This document shows positions 1-6,355 of a stretch of 7,220 bases of DNA, one piece after another (within the stretch, counting starts at the first letter, position 1; every line of letters begins with the position of its first letter). Made by a program: the position numbers and the translations under genes. The stretch lies in assembly GCA_040758475.1 (NCBI GenBank), contig JBFLVN010000195.1, positions 1 through 7,220 on the forward strand. The letters are read 5' to 3'. Source of the DNA: JBFLVN01 sp040758475 (GTDB lineage Bacteria > JAGRBM01). A model generated the notes under the pieces. That model was given only the letters and a program-made list of their open reading frames with translations. It was not told the DNA's origin and did not search any database.

Positions 1-373
1 GTGCCGGTGCTGCCGCGGCGTAACCTGCTTCTCCGATTCCCACGAGGGCCCGGAAGAAAAGGAGCGAAGCGAAATCCTGCGCGAGGGCCGCACCCGCCGT
101 GGCGAGCGACCAGAGAAGGGCGCAGGAGGCGAGCATCTTGCGGCGCGGCCAGCGGTCGGCAAGGAATCCGAGCGGTACCGCCGCGGCGGAATAGACAAGG
201 AGGAACGCGCTTCCGAGGAACCCGAGCTGGGCGTCCGTGAGCGCGAACTCGGTTTTGAGCCGTTCCGAGAGGGCGTAGGGAATCTGGCGGTCCAGGTAGT
301 TGAGAAAGTTGAGGGCGAAGCACGACCAGAGGGCGGCTCGGGGGGTTGCCAGGCGCTTGCGGAGAAAATCCAC
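1..373 (-). CDS. MFS transporter, N-terminal part (3' end beyond window)
   Basis: This is the first 124 residues of a major facilitator superfamily permease in the inner membrane; the rest lies beyond the left edge. The first transmembrane helix contains NFLNYLDRQ (residues 22-30), typical of the Spinster-like / sugar-phosphate-type branch. Helix 2 (about 50-72) is followed by the MFS loop signature GFLADRWPRRK (69-79). Helix 3 (about 81-98) leads to RALVGIGEAGYAAAAPA (108-124), the helix-4 motif common in Spinster-like MFS proteins. The reading frame is closed upstream by a TGA at 464-466, and no ATG lies between that stop and the conserved region, so I take the GTG at 373; its ribosome binding site is weak. 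The gene diverges from the glutathione-transferase-like gene with 95 bp between the starts. The family assignment is firm. The substrate cannot be told from this fragment; organic anions, lipids or aromatic acids are all possible. Confidence 0.85.
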   Translation of the reverse strand, partial: MDFLRKRLATPRAALWSCFALNFLNYLDRQIPYALSERLKTEFALTDAQLGFLGSAFLLVYSAAAVPLGFLADRWPRRKMLASCALLWSLATAGAALAQDFASLLFFRALVGIGEAGYAAAAPA

Positions 374-453
374 GGCGTCGTTCCGCCGCCAGTCTGGCAG
401 GTTCCAAGGCGCCGTGATAGCGTCTCCCGCCGGTCCGCTGGATGCGGGCGGGC

Positions 454-460
454 GGGAGGA
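454..460 (+). promoter_or_regulatory. Ribosome binding site that decides the start at 469
   Basis: GGGAGGA, a near-perfect Shine-Dalgarno sequence, sits 8 nt before the ATG at 469. It lies downstream of the alternative ATG at 442, so it favours the shorter protein. The nine extra residues from 442 also look unlike the family's N-terminus. Confidence 0.8.
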
Positions 461-468
461 CGTTCAAC

Positions 469-1167
469 ATGGCTGGGACGATCGAGCTTCATCAGTGGGA
501 GATTTCGCCCTATTGCGAGAAAATCCGGAAAATCCTCGATTACAAGGAAATCCCCTATCGCACGATCGAACAACCCCTCCTTCGCCGGACCAAACTCCAA
601 AAGGAGACCGGGCAGCAGAAAGTCCCCGTCATCAACGATGGCGGCAAGTGGGTCGCCGATTCGACGGATGTGGCCCGGTATCTCGAAGAGACCTATCCCC
701 AGAAACCTATCCTTCCGAAGAACGCCCGGGACCGGGCGCTCTGCTTCCTCATTGAAGATTGGGCCGACGAAGCCTTCGCTTCCACGGTGCAGCCCACCAA
801 GTGGCTCACCCCTGGAAACATGGAAAAGCTTCTGGGAATCATGCAAGAGAATCTTCCGGGCGCGGGGAACGCCCTTCTCCTCCGGGTGGCGGGACCGGCC
901 CTGGCGCAGCAAATGAAGGGCATGATGATGGGCCGCGGGAAGAAGCGGACGAGCCACCTTTTCGCCTATCAGCTCGACCTTCTCGATGCGCTCCTGGCCG
1001 ATGCACCGTACTTGTTCGGGGAAACGCCGACGGTCGCCGACTTTGCGGTGGCCGCCCTCGTACGCCACCTTCGGGATTTGAAGGGGTACGAAGAAGTGAC
1101 CCGCCGCCGGAAGTTTACAGAAATGATCCGCCGGATCGACGAGATTCCTTCAAAACGGGCCGGCTAA
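469..1167 (+). CDS. Glutathione S-transferase family protein
   Basis: This 232-residue soluble protein has the two-domain glutathione transferase layout. The N-terminal thioredoxin-like domain (about 4-80) has SPYC at residues 13-16 at the active-site position, the cis-proline motif KVPVI (51-55, Pro53), and ADST (63-66) where the Asp/Glu-Ser pair holds the gamma-glutamyl group of glutathione. An all-helical C-terminal domain follows (about 88-228); its TVAD (188-191) matches the N-capping box. The length is typical. Family members conjugate glutathione to electrophiles or act as thiol reductases or isomerases; the substrate here is unknown. The SPYC followed by QPLLRR (35-40) also recalls the membrane prostaglandin E synthase-2 / glutaredoxin-like branch, so it may not be a classical detoxifying transferase. 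It is preceded by a strong ribosome binding site, diverges from the transporter, and converges on ppdK with a 6-bp gap. The fold is confident; the function is not. Confidence 0.88.
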   Translation: MAGTIELHQWEISPYCEKIRKILDYKEIPYRTIEQPLLRRTKLQKETGQQKVPVINDGGKWVADSTDVARYLEETYPQKPILPKNARDRALCFLIEDWADEAFASTVQPTKWLTPGNMEKLLGIMQENLPGAGNALLLRVAGPALAQQMKGMMMGRGKKRTSHLFAYQLDLLDALLADAPYLFGETPTVADFAVAALVRHLRDLKGYEEVTRRRKFTEMIRRIDEIPSKRAG

Positions 1168-1173
1168 TCAAAA

Positions 1174-3852
1174 TTAACGCTGTTTTTCTTCGAGAACCGC
1201 TTGCGCCGCCGCGAGCCGGGCCACCGGAACGCGGTATGGGGAGCAAGAGACGTAATCGAACCCCTGCCGGTGGCAGAATTTGACGCTCGAAGGCTCGCCT
1301 CCGTGCTCGCCACAGATGCCGACTTTCAAATCACCCCGAACTTGCCGCCCGTCGTGGACGGCGATCTCGATGAGCCTTCCTACGCCCTTTTGGTCCAGGA
1401 CCATGAACGGGTCCTTGGCGAAGAGGTGTTGCGAGACGTACTGGGGAAGGAACCTTCCCGCGTCGTCTCTTGAAAGCCCGAAGGTCATCTGCGTTAAATC
1501 GTTCGTGCCGAAGCTGAAGAACTCGGCTTCCTTGGCGATCTCTGCGGCCGTAAGCGCCGCACGGGGAAGTTCGATCATCGTTCCGACCAGGAACTTCACC
1601 TTCGTCTTGTACTCGCGGTTTACCTGCCGGGCGACCTCGATGATCCGCTCCTTGATGATGGAGAGTTCCGTCACCTCGGCCACGAGCGGGATCATGATCT
1701 CGGGAACGATCGTCCGGTTTTTTTCCTTTGTCAGCTGGCAAACCGCTTCCAGGACGGCCCGCGTCTGCATTTCGGCGATTTCAGGATAGAGGATCGCGAG
1801 CCGGCATCCGCGGAAACCCAGCATGGGGTTGGCTTCGTGGAGTTCATCCCGGCGTTTGCGGAGCTTGGAAACTGGGCGCCCCGAAGCGAGCGAGAGCTGC
1901 TCTAATTCCGCGTCCGTGTGGGGGAGGAATTCGTGGAGCGGGGGATCCAGGAGCCGGATGGTCACCGGGTAGGGGTGCATGGCCTCGAAAATGCCCTTGA
2001 AGTCCTCCCGTTGCATGGGAAGGAGCTTGGCCAGGGCCGCCCGGCGTTCTTCGACCGTGTCGGCCAGGATCATCTCGCGCATGGCGCTGATCCGGGTTTC
2101 TTCGAAGAACATGTGCTCCGTGCGGCACAGGCCGATCCCCTCGGCGCCGAACTTGCGCGCTACGACCGAGTCGTTGGGTGTGTCGGCGTTCGTGCGGACC
2201 TTGATCCGGCGGATTTCATCCACCCATTCCATGAAGGTGGCGAAATCCCCCGAGAGGGAGGGCTGCACCATGGGCACGGCGCCCTTCATCACTTCGCCCA
2301 TGGAACCATCCAGCGTGAGGACATCCCCTTCGCGGATCACGATACCGGATTTGGTCGTGAATTCCCGGGACGCGTAGTTGATATAGATCTCGTCGCATCC
2401 CGAAACGCAGCACTTGCCCATGCCGCGGGCGACCACCGCCGCGTGGCTCGTCATGCCGCCGCGGGAGGTGAGGATTCCCTGGGAGACGTGCATCCCCTGG
2501 ATGTCTTCGGGGGAAGTTTCCGCCCGGACGAGAATGACCTTTTCGCCGCGTTGCACCCAGTCCTGGGCGTCGTCGGCGGAGAAAACCACTTTCCCGACGG
2601 CCGCTCCGGGCGAGGCGGGAAGGCCCTTGGCGATCACGTTCTTCTTGGCGAGGGGGTCCACCGTGGGGTGGAGAAGCTGTTCGAGCTGCTCGGGCTTGAC
2701 CCGCTGTACGGCCGTCGGGCGGTCGATGATCTTTTCGCCCACCATGTCGACGGCTGTTTTCACCGCCGCGCGGGCCGTGCGTTTGCCGTTGCGAGTCTGG
2801 AGCAGGAAGAGCTTTCGGTGCTGCACGGTGAACTCGATGTCCTGCATGTCCCGGTAGTGCTGTTCGAGCTTGTTGGCCACTTCGACGAACTGCTTGTAGA
2901 CCTCGGGCATCACTTCTTCGAGGCTGGGAAGGGAGCCGTTCTTCTTCTCGGCGGTGCTGAGGGGCCCGGGCGTCCGGATGCCGGCCACCACGTCCTCGCC
3001 CTGGGCGTTGATCAGGTATTCGCCGAAGATGCGGCGCTCGCCCGTCGAGGGGTCGCGCGTGAAGGCGACGCCCGTCGCGCAGTCGTCCCCGAGGTTTCCG
3101 AAAACCATGCTCTGCACGTTGACGGCCGTGCCCCAGTGGTTGGGGATGTCGTTTAGACGCCGGTAGGCTTTCGCCCGGTCGTTCTCCCACGAGCCGAAGA
3201 CCGCGCCGATGGCGCCCCAGAGCTGCTCGGTGGGGTCTTGCGGGAAGGTTTTGCCCGTGCGGCGCTTGATCTCTTCCTTGAATTGGATGACGAGATCCTT
3301 GAGGTCCTGGGCTTCGAGTTCCGTGTCTTGTTTGGCGTTCCGGGCTTTCTTCTTGGCCGAGAGGATGACCTCGAAGGGGTCTTCTTCCTGTTTCTCGGGC
3401 TTTAGCCCCAGCACTACGTCGCCATACATCTGGACGAAGCGCCGGTAGCAATCCCACGCGAACCGCTCACTTCCCGAACCGCTGGCGAGGCTCTGGACGG
3501 TCTGGTCGTTCAACCCGAGGTTCAAAACCGTGTCCATCATCCCCGGCATGCTGGCCGGAGCGCCCGAGCGGACGGAGACGAGCAGGGGCTTTTTCGAATC
3601 CCCGAACTTGGCGCCCATCTCGGTTTCGAGGCGGGTGAGCGCCTTTTCGACCTCGGCCTTGAGGTCGGAAGGGTAGCTCCGGTTGTTCTTGTAGAAATGG
3701 GAGCAGACTTCCGTCGTGATCGTGAAGCCGGGCGGGACGGGGAGTGCGAGATTCACCATCTCGGCCAGGTTCGCCCCTTTTCCACCGAGGAGTTCTTTCT
3801 GGCTCCCCTGGCCGTCGGCCTTGCCGCCTCCGAAGTAATAGACGTAACGCAT
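1174..3852 (-). CDS. ppdK: Pyruvate, phosphate dikinase
   Basis: This 892-residue cytoplasmic enzyme interconverts pyruvate + ATP + phosphate and phosphoenolpyruvate + AMP + diphosphate, so it can serve gluconeogenesis or a diphosphate-dependent glycolysis. All three domains are intact. The N-terminal ATP-grasp domain contains GGKGANLAEM (23-32), SVRSGAPASMPGMMDT (93-108) and LLQTRNGKRTA (350-360). The swivelling phosphohistidine domain contains TSRGGMTSHAAVVARGMGK (462-480), with phospho-His470 and, two residues before it, Thr468, the site that the PDRP regulator phosphorylates in characterised homologues. The C-terminal PEP/pyruvate barrel contains GLCRTEHMFF (574-583), GFRGCRLAI (679-687), FGTNDLTQMTFG (781-792) and GICGEHGG (845-852), with catalytic Cys847. 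The length matches the family (about 870-900), which together with the GGMTSH and ICGEHGG contexts separates it from PEP synthase. The ATG at 3852 is preceded by GAGGA (3859-3863) with 6 nt spacing. It follows glyS by 36 bp, implying co-transcription. No PDRP gene is in the window. Confidence 0.98.
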   Translation of the reverse strand: MRYVYYFGGGKADGQGSQKELLGGKGANLAEMVNLALPVPPGFTITTEVCSHFYKNNRSYPSDLKAEVEKALTRLETEMGAKFGDSKKPLLVSVRSGAPASMPGMMDTVLNLGLNDQTVQSLASGSGSERFAWDCYRRFVQMYGDVVLGLKPEKQEEDPFEVILSAKKKARNAKQDTELEAQDLKDLVIQFKEEIKRRTGKTFPQDPTEQLWGAIGAVFGSWENDRAKAYRRLNDIPNHWGTAVNVQSMVFGNLGDDCATGVAFTRDPSTGERRIFGEYLINAQGEDVVAGIRTPGPLSTAEKKNGSLPSLEEVMPEVYKQFVEVANKLEQHYRDMQDIEFTVQHRKLFLLQTRNGKRTARAAVKTAVDMVGEKIIDRPTAVQRVKPEQLEQLLHPTVDPLAKKNVIAKGLPASPGAAVGKVVFSADDAQDWVQRGEKVILVRAETSPEDIQGMHVSQGILTSRGGMTSHAAVVARGMGKCCVSGCDEIYINYASREFTTKSGIVIREGDVLTLDGSMGEVMKGAVPMVQPSLSGDFATFMEWVDEIRRIKVRTNADTPNDSVVARKFGAEGIGLCRTEHMFFEETRISAMREMILADTVEERRAALAKLLPMQREDFKGIFEAMHPYPVTIRLLDPPLHEFLPHTDAELEQLSLASGRPVSKLRKRRDELHEANPMLGFRGCRLAILYPEIAEMQTRAVLEAVCQLTKEKNRTIVPEIMIPLVAEVTELSIIKERIIEVARQVNREYKTKVKFLVGTMIELPRAALTAAEIAKEAEFFSFGTNDLTQMTFGLSRDDAGRFLPQYVSQHLFAKDPFMVLDQKGVGRLIEIAVHDGRQVRGDLKVGICGEHGGEPSSVKFCHRQGFDYVSCSPYRVPVARLAAAQAVLEEKQR

Positions 3853-3858
3853 ATCGGT

Positions 3859-3863
3859 TCCTC
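3859..3863 (-). promoter_or_regulatory. Ribosome binding site of ppdK
   Basis: On the minus strand, GAGGA lies 6 nt before the ppdK ATG, within the 36-bp glyS-ppdK gap. The gap contains no terminator-like hairpin, which supports translation of ppdK from a shared transcript. Confidence 0.7.
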
Positions 3864-3888
3864 GTCGTCCCGCCGGATTGCCGCGGAA

Positions 3889-5217
3889 CTACTCTCCCAT
3901 CCGGCCCGCCACGTACTCGGTGAGCCGCCCGCAGGAGACTCTCTCCTGCTTCATCGTGTCCCGGTCCCGGACCGTGACCGTATCGTCCTGCATGGTTTGA
4001 TGATCGATCGTCAGGCAAAGGGGCGTTCCGACTTCGTCGTACCGCCGGTAGCGCTTCCCGATGGAGCCGGCCTGATCGTAGTCCACGTTCCAGCGCTTTC
4101 GGAGCTGGTCGTGGACGGCGTGGGCCTTTTCGGGCTGGCCGTCTTTCCGCAGGAGCGGGAAGACGGCGGCCTTCACGGGCGCGAGCTTGGGGTGGAGCCG
4201 CAGGACGACGCGGGTCTCCAGGTTCCCCTTCTCGTCGGGCGCCGAATCTTCATCGTAAGCGTCGACGAGGAAGGCGAGCGTTCCCCGGTCGGCCCCGGCC
4301 GAAGGTTCGATCACGTAAGGGACGTAGCGCTCCTTGGTCTCGGGGTCGAAGTAGGAGAGGTCCTTGCCCGAGAACTCGCTGTGGCGCTTTAGATCGTAGT
4401 CCGTCCGGTTCGCGATTCCTTCGAGCTCGCTCCAGCCCCAGGGGAACTTGTATTCCACGTCGGCGCAGCCGCGGGCATAGTGGGCGAGCTCGTCGGCCGC
4501 GTGGTCGCGCAGACGGAGGTTCTCCTTACGGATGCCCAGATCGAGGTACCACTGGAGGCGGGCGTTCCGCCAGTACTCGTACCACTTCACGTCCTCGCCC
4601 GGCCGGACGAAGAACTCGATCTCCATTTGTTCAAACTCGCGCACCCGGAAGGTGAACTGCTTGGGGGTGATTTCGTTGCGGAAGCTTTTGCCGATCTGGG
4701 CCATGCCGAAGGGGATTTTGACGCGGCCCGTATCGACCACGTTCTTGAAGTTGACGAAGATCCCCTGGGCCGTTTCCGGGCGGAGGTACACCTGGGCGGC
4801 CGTTTCTTCGACCGGACCCACGAAGGTCTTGAACATCAAGTTGAACTTGCGCGATTCGGTCAGGTCGCACTCGTCGTGCTTGCCCACCATCTTGGAGGGC
4901 TTCTTGGGGCAGGGGGTATCTTCCAGGTGATCGGCCCGGAAGCGCCCCTTGCAGAAACGGCAATCGACGAGGGGATCGGTGAATCCTTCGACGTGCCCCG
5001 ATGCTTCCCACACGCGCGGGTGCATGAGGATGGCCGCGTCCAGGCCCACCATGTCGTCCCGGTCGCGCACGACGCTCCGCCACCAGGCGTCCTTGACGTT
5101 CCGCTTTAGCTCCACGCCCACCGGGCCGTAGTCCCAGGCGCCGTTGAGACCCCCGTAGACCTCGCTCGATTGGAAGATGATCCCCCGCCGCTTGGCGAGG
5201 GAGACGATCTTCTCCAT
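3889..5217 (-). CDS. glyS: Glycine--tRNA ligase, single-chain (alpha2) type
   Basis: This class II aminoacyl-tRNA synthetase charges tRNA-Gly with glycine in the cytoplasm. It is the homodimeric type (as in Bacillota relatives, Thermus and eukaryotes), not the two-gene glyQ/glyS form. Numbering from the ATG at 5217 (442 residues), it opens with MEKIVSLAKRRG and YGGLNGAWDYGP (21-32), the family N-terminus. Four cysteines (86, 89, 103, 117; CRFC then two single Cys) form the zinc-ribbon-like insertion. RPETAQGIF (146-154) and the motif-2 region GKSFRNEITPKQFTFRVREF (176-195) build the active site; motif 3 is EPSAGADRGTLAFL (304-317). The anticodon-binding domain is about 340-442, ending GRLTEYVAGRMGE. 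The frame stays open upstream with possible starts GTG 5280, ATG 5334 and TTG 5391. I chose 5217 by family alignment from memory. GTG 5280 (463 residues) is the main alternative; ATG 5334 lies too close to the likely transcription start. None has a clear Shine-Dalgarno sequence. Confidence 0.95.
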   Translation of the reverse strand: MEKIVSLAKRRGIIFQSSEVYGGLNGAWDYGPVGVELKRNVKDAWWRSVVRDRDDMVGLDAAILMHPRVWEASGHVEGFTDPLVDCRFCKGRFRADHLEDTPCPKKPSKMVGKHDECDLTESRKFNLMFKTFVGPVEETAAQVYLRPETAQGIFVNFKNVVDTGRVKIPFGMAQIGKSFRNEITPKQFTFRVREFEQMEIEFFVRPGEDVKWYEYWRNARLQWYLDLGIRKENLRLRDHAADELAHYARGCADVEYKFPWGWSELEGIANRTDYDLKRHSEFSGKDLSYFDPETKERYVPYVIEPSAGADRGTLAFLVDAYDEDSAPDEKGNLETRVVLRLHPKLAPVKAAVFPLLRKDGQPEKAHAVHDQLRKRWNVDYDQAGSIGKRYRRYDEVGTPLCLTIDHQTMQDDTVTVRDRDTMKQERVSCGRLTEYVAGRMGE

Positions 5218-5349
5218 GGAGACAGTCCGGCTTTGGGGAGCCGGGGCCCCCGCTTCTGCTTTCTTTGCTTGTTCGACCACGTTTACCACTGCCGCCGGAA
5301 GGACCCGGGGGCGAATTCTTGCCCGCGCAGGCATAAAAGCGGCCGGGCT

Positions 5350-5378
5350 CTTATAACCGCGCCCAGCCCTGGCGGCAA
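5350..5378 (-). promoter_or_regulatory. Candidate sigma70-type promoter for glyS-ppdK
   Basis: Reading the minus strand, a -35-like TTGCCG (5378-5373, 4 of 6 consensus bases) is followed after exactly 17 bases by a -10-like TATAAG (5355-5350, 5 of 6). Transcription would start near 5343. It lies just after the stop of the receiver-PilZ gene and before glyS, inside an otherwise GC-rich stretch. If real, glyS-ppdK can be transcribed independently of the regulator, and the far-upstream glyS starts (5391, 5334) become unlikely. This is inferred from consensus matching only. Confidence 0.5.
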
Positions 5379-5400
5379 CGGCACGGCCCAAACGGTGTTA

Positions 5401-6144
5401 TCAGGTGGGGCGAAGAATCTGGGCGACCCGCTCGTCGACGAACCGGACGAGCTCTTTTTGGGCCTCCGTGCCGATTTCCTCGAATTGGAGGCCGTGGGCG
5501 GCGGGGGTAGGCCCGCCCCCATCCACCTGCTGGGTCCAGAGGACCTTGGCCTTGGCCTCGATGGCGATTTTCCCCTTGGGGACGAAGAATTTGATGTCGA
5601 TGGTCCTCCCCTGGGCGATCCCCCGTCCCGTGCGGAGCTGGAGGCCCGTGTGGGATAAATCCCAGATGCGGCCCACTTCCCAGGCGCTCTCGGTCCGGTA
5701 CTGGGCCATGGCTTTGACGGGGGCCCGGGGCCAGTTGCGCGCCTCGCTGGTTTTCGAAAAGAGAATGTTGTTGACGCCGTAGATGAGCTCGTCGAGGGGC
5801 CGGGCCTTGTCGAGAACCGCTTCCACGAGCTTTCCGGGGAGGGAAGCCAGTTCGACTTTCTGGGCCCGGACGCCCGTGAGAAGGACGATCCGGTCCTGGC
5901 GGCCGGCCTCGTGGAGTTTTTTAACGACGTCCGTGCCCTGGAGCTTGGGCATCACCTGGTCGAGGACGAGGAGGTCGAACCCCTTGATCCCCGCGCCCTG
6001 AACGGCGTCCAGGGCTTCTTGGCCATCCTCGGCCTCAACCACTTCGCAGGCGGCTTGTTCCAGGGCTTCGCGGAAGGCGGTGCGGAAGAACTGGGTGTCG
6101 TCCGCAAGAAGGACGCGCTTTCTTCGTTCGGCCGATGAATTCAT
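5401..6144 (-). CDS. Response regulator with receiver and PilZ domains
   Basis: This 247-residue cytoplasmic protein combines a phosphorelay receiver with a cyclic di-GMP binding domain. The receiver (about 9-128) shows VLLADD (11-16; acidic pair Asp15/Asp16), LLVLDQVMP (58-66) with phospho-acceptor Asp62, LLTG (88-91) with switch Thr90, and LDKARP (111-116) with conserved Lys113. The usual Lys-Pro is here Lys-Ala-Arg-Pro. The PilZ domain (about 134-240) begins with RNWPR (136-140), matching the RxxxR ligand-binding motif, and has DLSHTG (162-167), matching [D/N]xSxxG. Both motifs are intact, so cyclic di-GMP binding is likely. There is no DNA-binding or enzymatic output domain, so it probably acts by protein-protein contact, perhaps on motility, exopolysaccharide or gliding. 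ATG 6144 is chosen because it places the receiver normally; GTG 6159 and TTG 6222 are in-frame alternatives. It is co-directional with glyS, which begins about 180 bp downstream. No partner histidine kinase is in the window. Confidence 0.9.
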   Translation of the reverse strand: MNSSAERRKRVLLADDTQFFRTAFREALEQAACEVVEAEDGQEALDAVQGAGIKGFDLLVLDQVMPKLQGTDVVKKLHEAGRQDRIVLLTGVRAQKVELASLPGKLVEAVLDKARPLDELIYGVNNILFSKTSEARNWPRAPVKAMAQYRTESAWEVGRIWDLSHTGLQLRTGRGIAQGRTIDIKFFVPKGKIAIEAKAKVLWTQQVDGGGPTPAAHGLQFEEIGTEAQKELVRFVDERVAQILRPT

Positions 6145-6270
6145 CGCCTGAGGCCCCACCCACGCTGCTTTCGGAAGCGCGATCCCAACCCTGAAGACGA
6201 GCCTATCCACCCAATGAACCAATCGGCAAGCCGCAGGGCGGCACGGGGAAAATTCCTATTAGGTAAACTT

Positions 6271-6314
6271 TTATAAATGATTACTTGATCAAATATGATA
6301 AAAGTATCATATTT
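6271..6314 (+). promoter_or_regulatory. Candidate promoter/operator region for the monooxygenase gene
   Basis: Two overlapping sigma70-like promoters can be read on the plus strand. One is TTATAA (6271-6276), 17 bases, TATGAT (6294-6299, 5 of 6). The other is TTGATC (6285-6290), 17 bases, CATATT (6308-6313, 4 of 6). Both overlap the 6291-6314 palindrome, the usual geometry for a repressor that blocks RNA polymerase. The region is strikingly AT-rich against the surrounding GC-rich DNA. It is also upstream of the divergent receiver-PilZ gene, which it might control as well. The assignment rests on consensus matching. Confidence 0.45.
6291..6314. repeat. Perfect palindrome, 10-bp arms with 4-bp centre (probable operator)
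   Basis: The left arm AAATATGATA (6291-6300) and right arm TATCATATTT (6305-6314) are exact reverse complements around AAAG. A second small palindrome, TTGATCAA (6285-6292), abuts it. An 8-bp pair, ACTTTTAT (6267-6274) and ATAAAAGT (6298-6305), forms a wider inverted repeat. T bases follow the right arm, but no plus-strand gene ends upstream and the stem is nearly all A/T, so a terminator is unlikely. A dimeric regulator site (TetR-, MarR- or GntR-like) is the best reading; no such regulator is encoded in the window. Confidence 0.7.
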
Positions 6315-6343
6315 TTGCCGGTGGCGGGAATCCTTGCCCGAAA

Positions 6344-6350
6344 GGGAGAG
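6344..6350 (+). promoter_or_regulatory. Ribosome binding site that decides the GTG start at 6356
   Basis: GGGAGAG lies 5 nt before the GTG at 6356, in a purine-rich stretch. This is a good Shine-Dalgarno match. The first in-frame ATG (6512-6514) lies more than 50 codons inside the conserved protein, so the GTG start is favoured. Confidence 0.75.
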
Positions 6351-6355
6351 TCGCC

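Noticed and set aside
442..468. Alternative upstream ATG for the glutathione-transferase-like gene
   Set aside because: The strong Shine-Dalgarno at 454-460 falls inside this extension and points to the ATG at 469; the extra nine residues do not resemble the family.
1918..3156. A 412-codon open frame on the plus strand opposite ppdK
   Set aside because: It lies wholly antisense to an intact ppdK. Its His/Gly/Val/Asp-rich composition is what the complement of GC-rich coding DNA produces, and it has no recognisable domain.
2216..3457. A 413-codon minus-strand frame overlapping ppdK in another phase
   Set aside because: Arg/Pro/Gly-rich translation typical of an out-of-frame reading of a GC-rich gene; ppdK fully explains the sequence.
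4480..5109. A 209-codon plus-strand frame opposite glyS
   Set aside because: It mirrors glyS coding sequence; no domain and no plausible ribosome binding site.
5218..5342. T-box or other riboswitch in the glyS leader
   Set aside because: I found no T-box-like conserved bulge sequence, specifier hairpin or terminator/antiterminator pair, and part of the stretch may be coding.
6291..6316. Reading the palindrome plus trailing Ts as a rho-independent terminator
   Set aside because: The stem is almost entirely A/T, and no plus-strand gene ends upstream; in the minus direction there is no T-run. An operator fits better.
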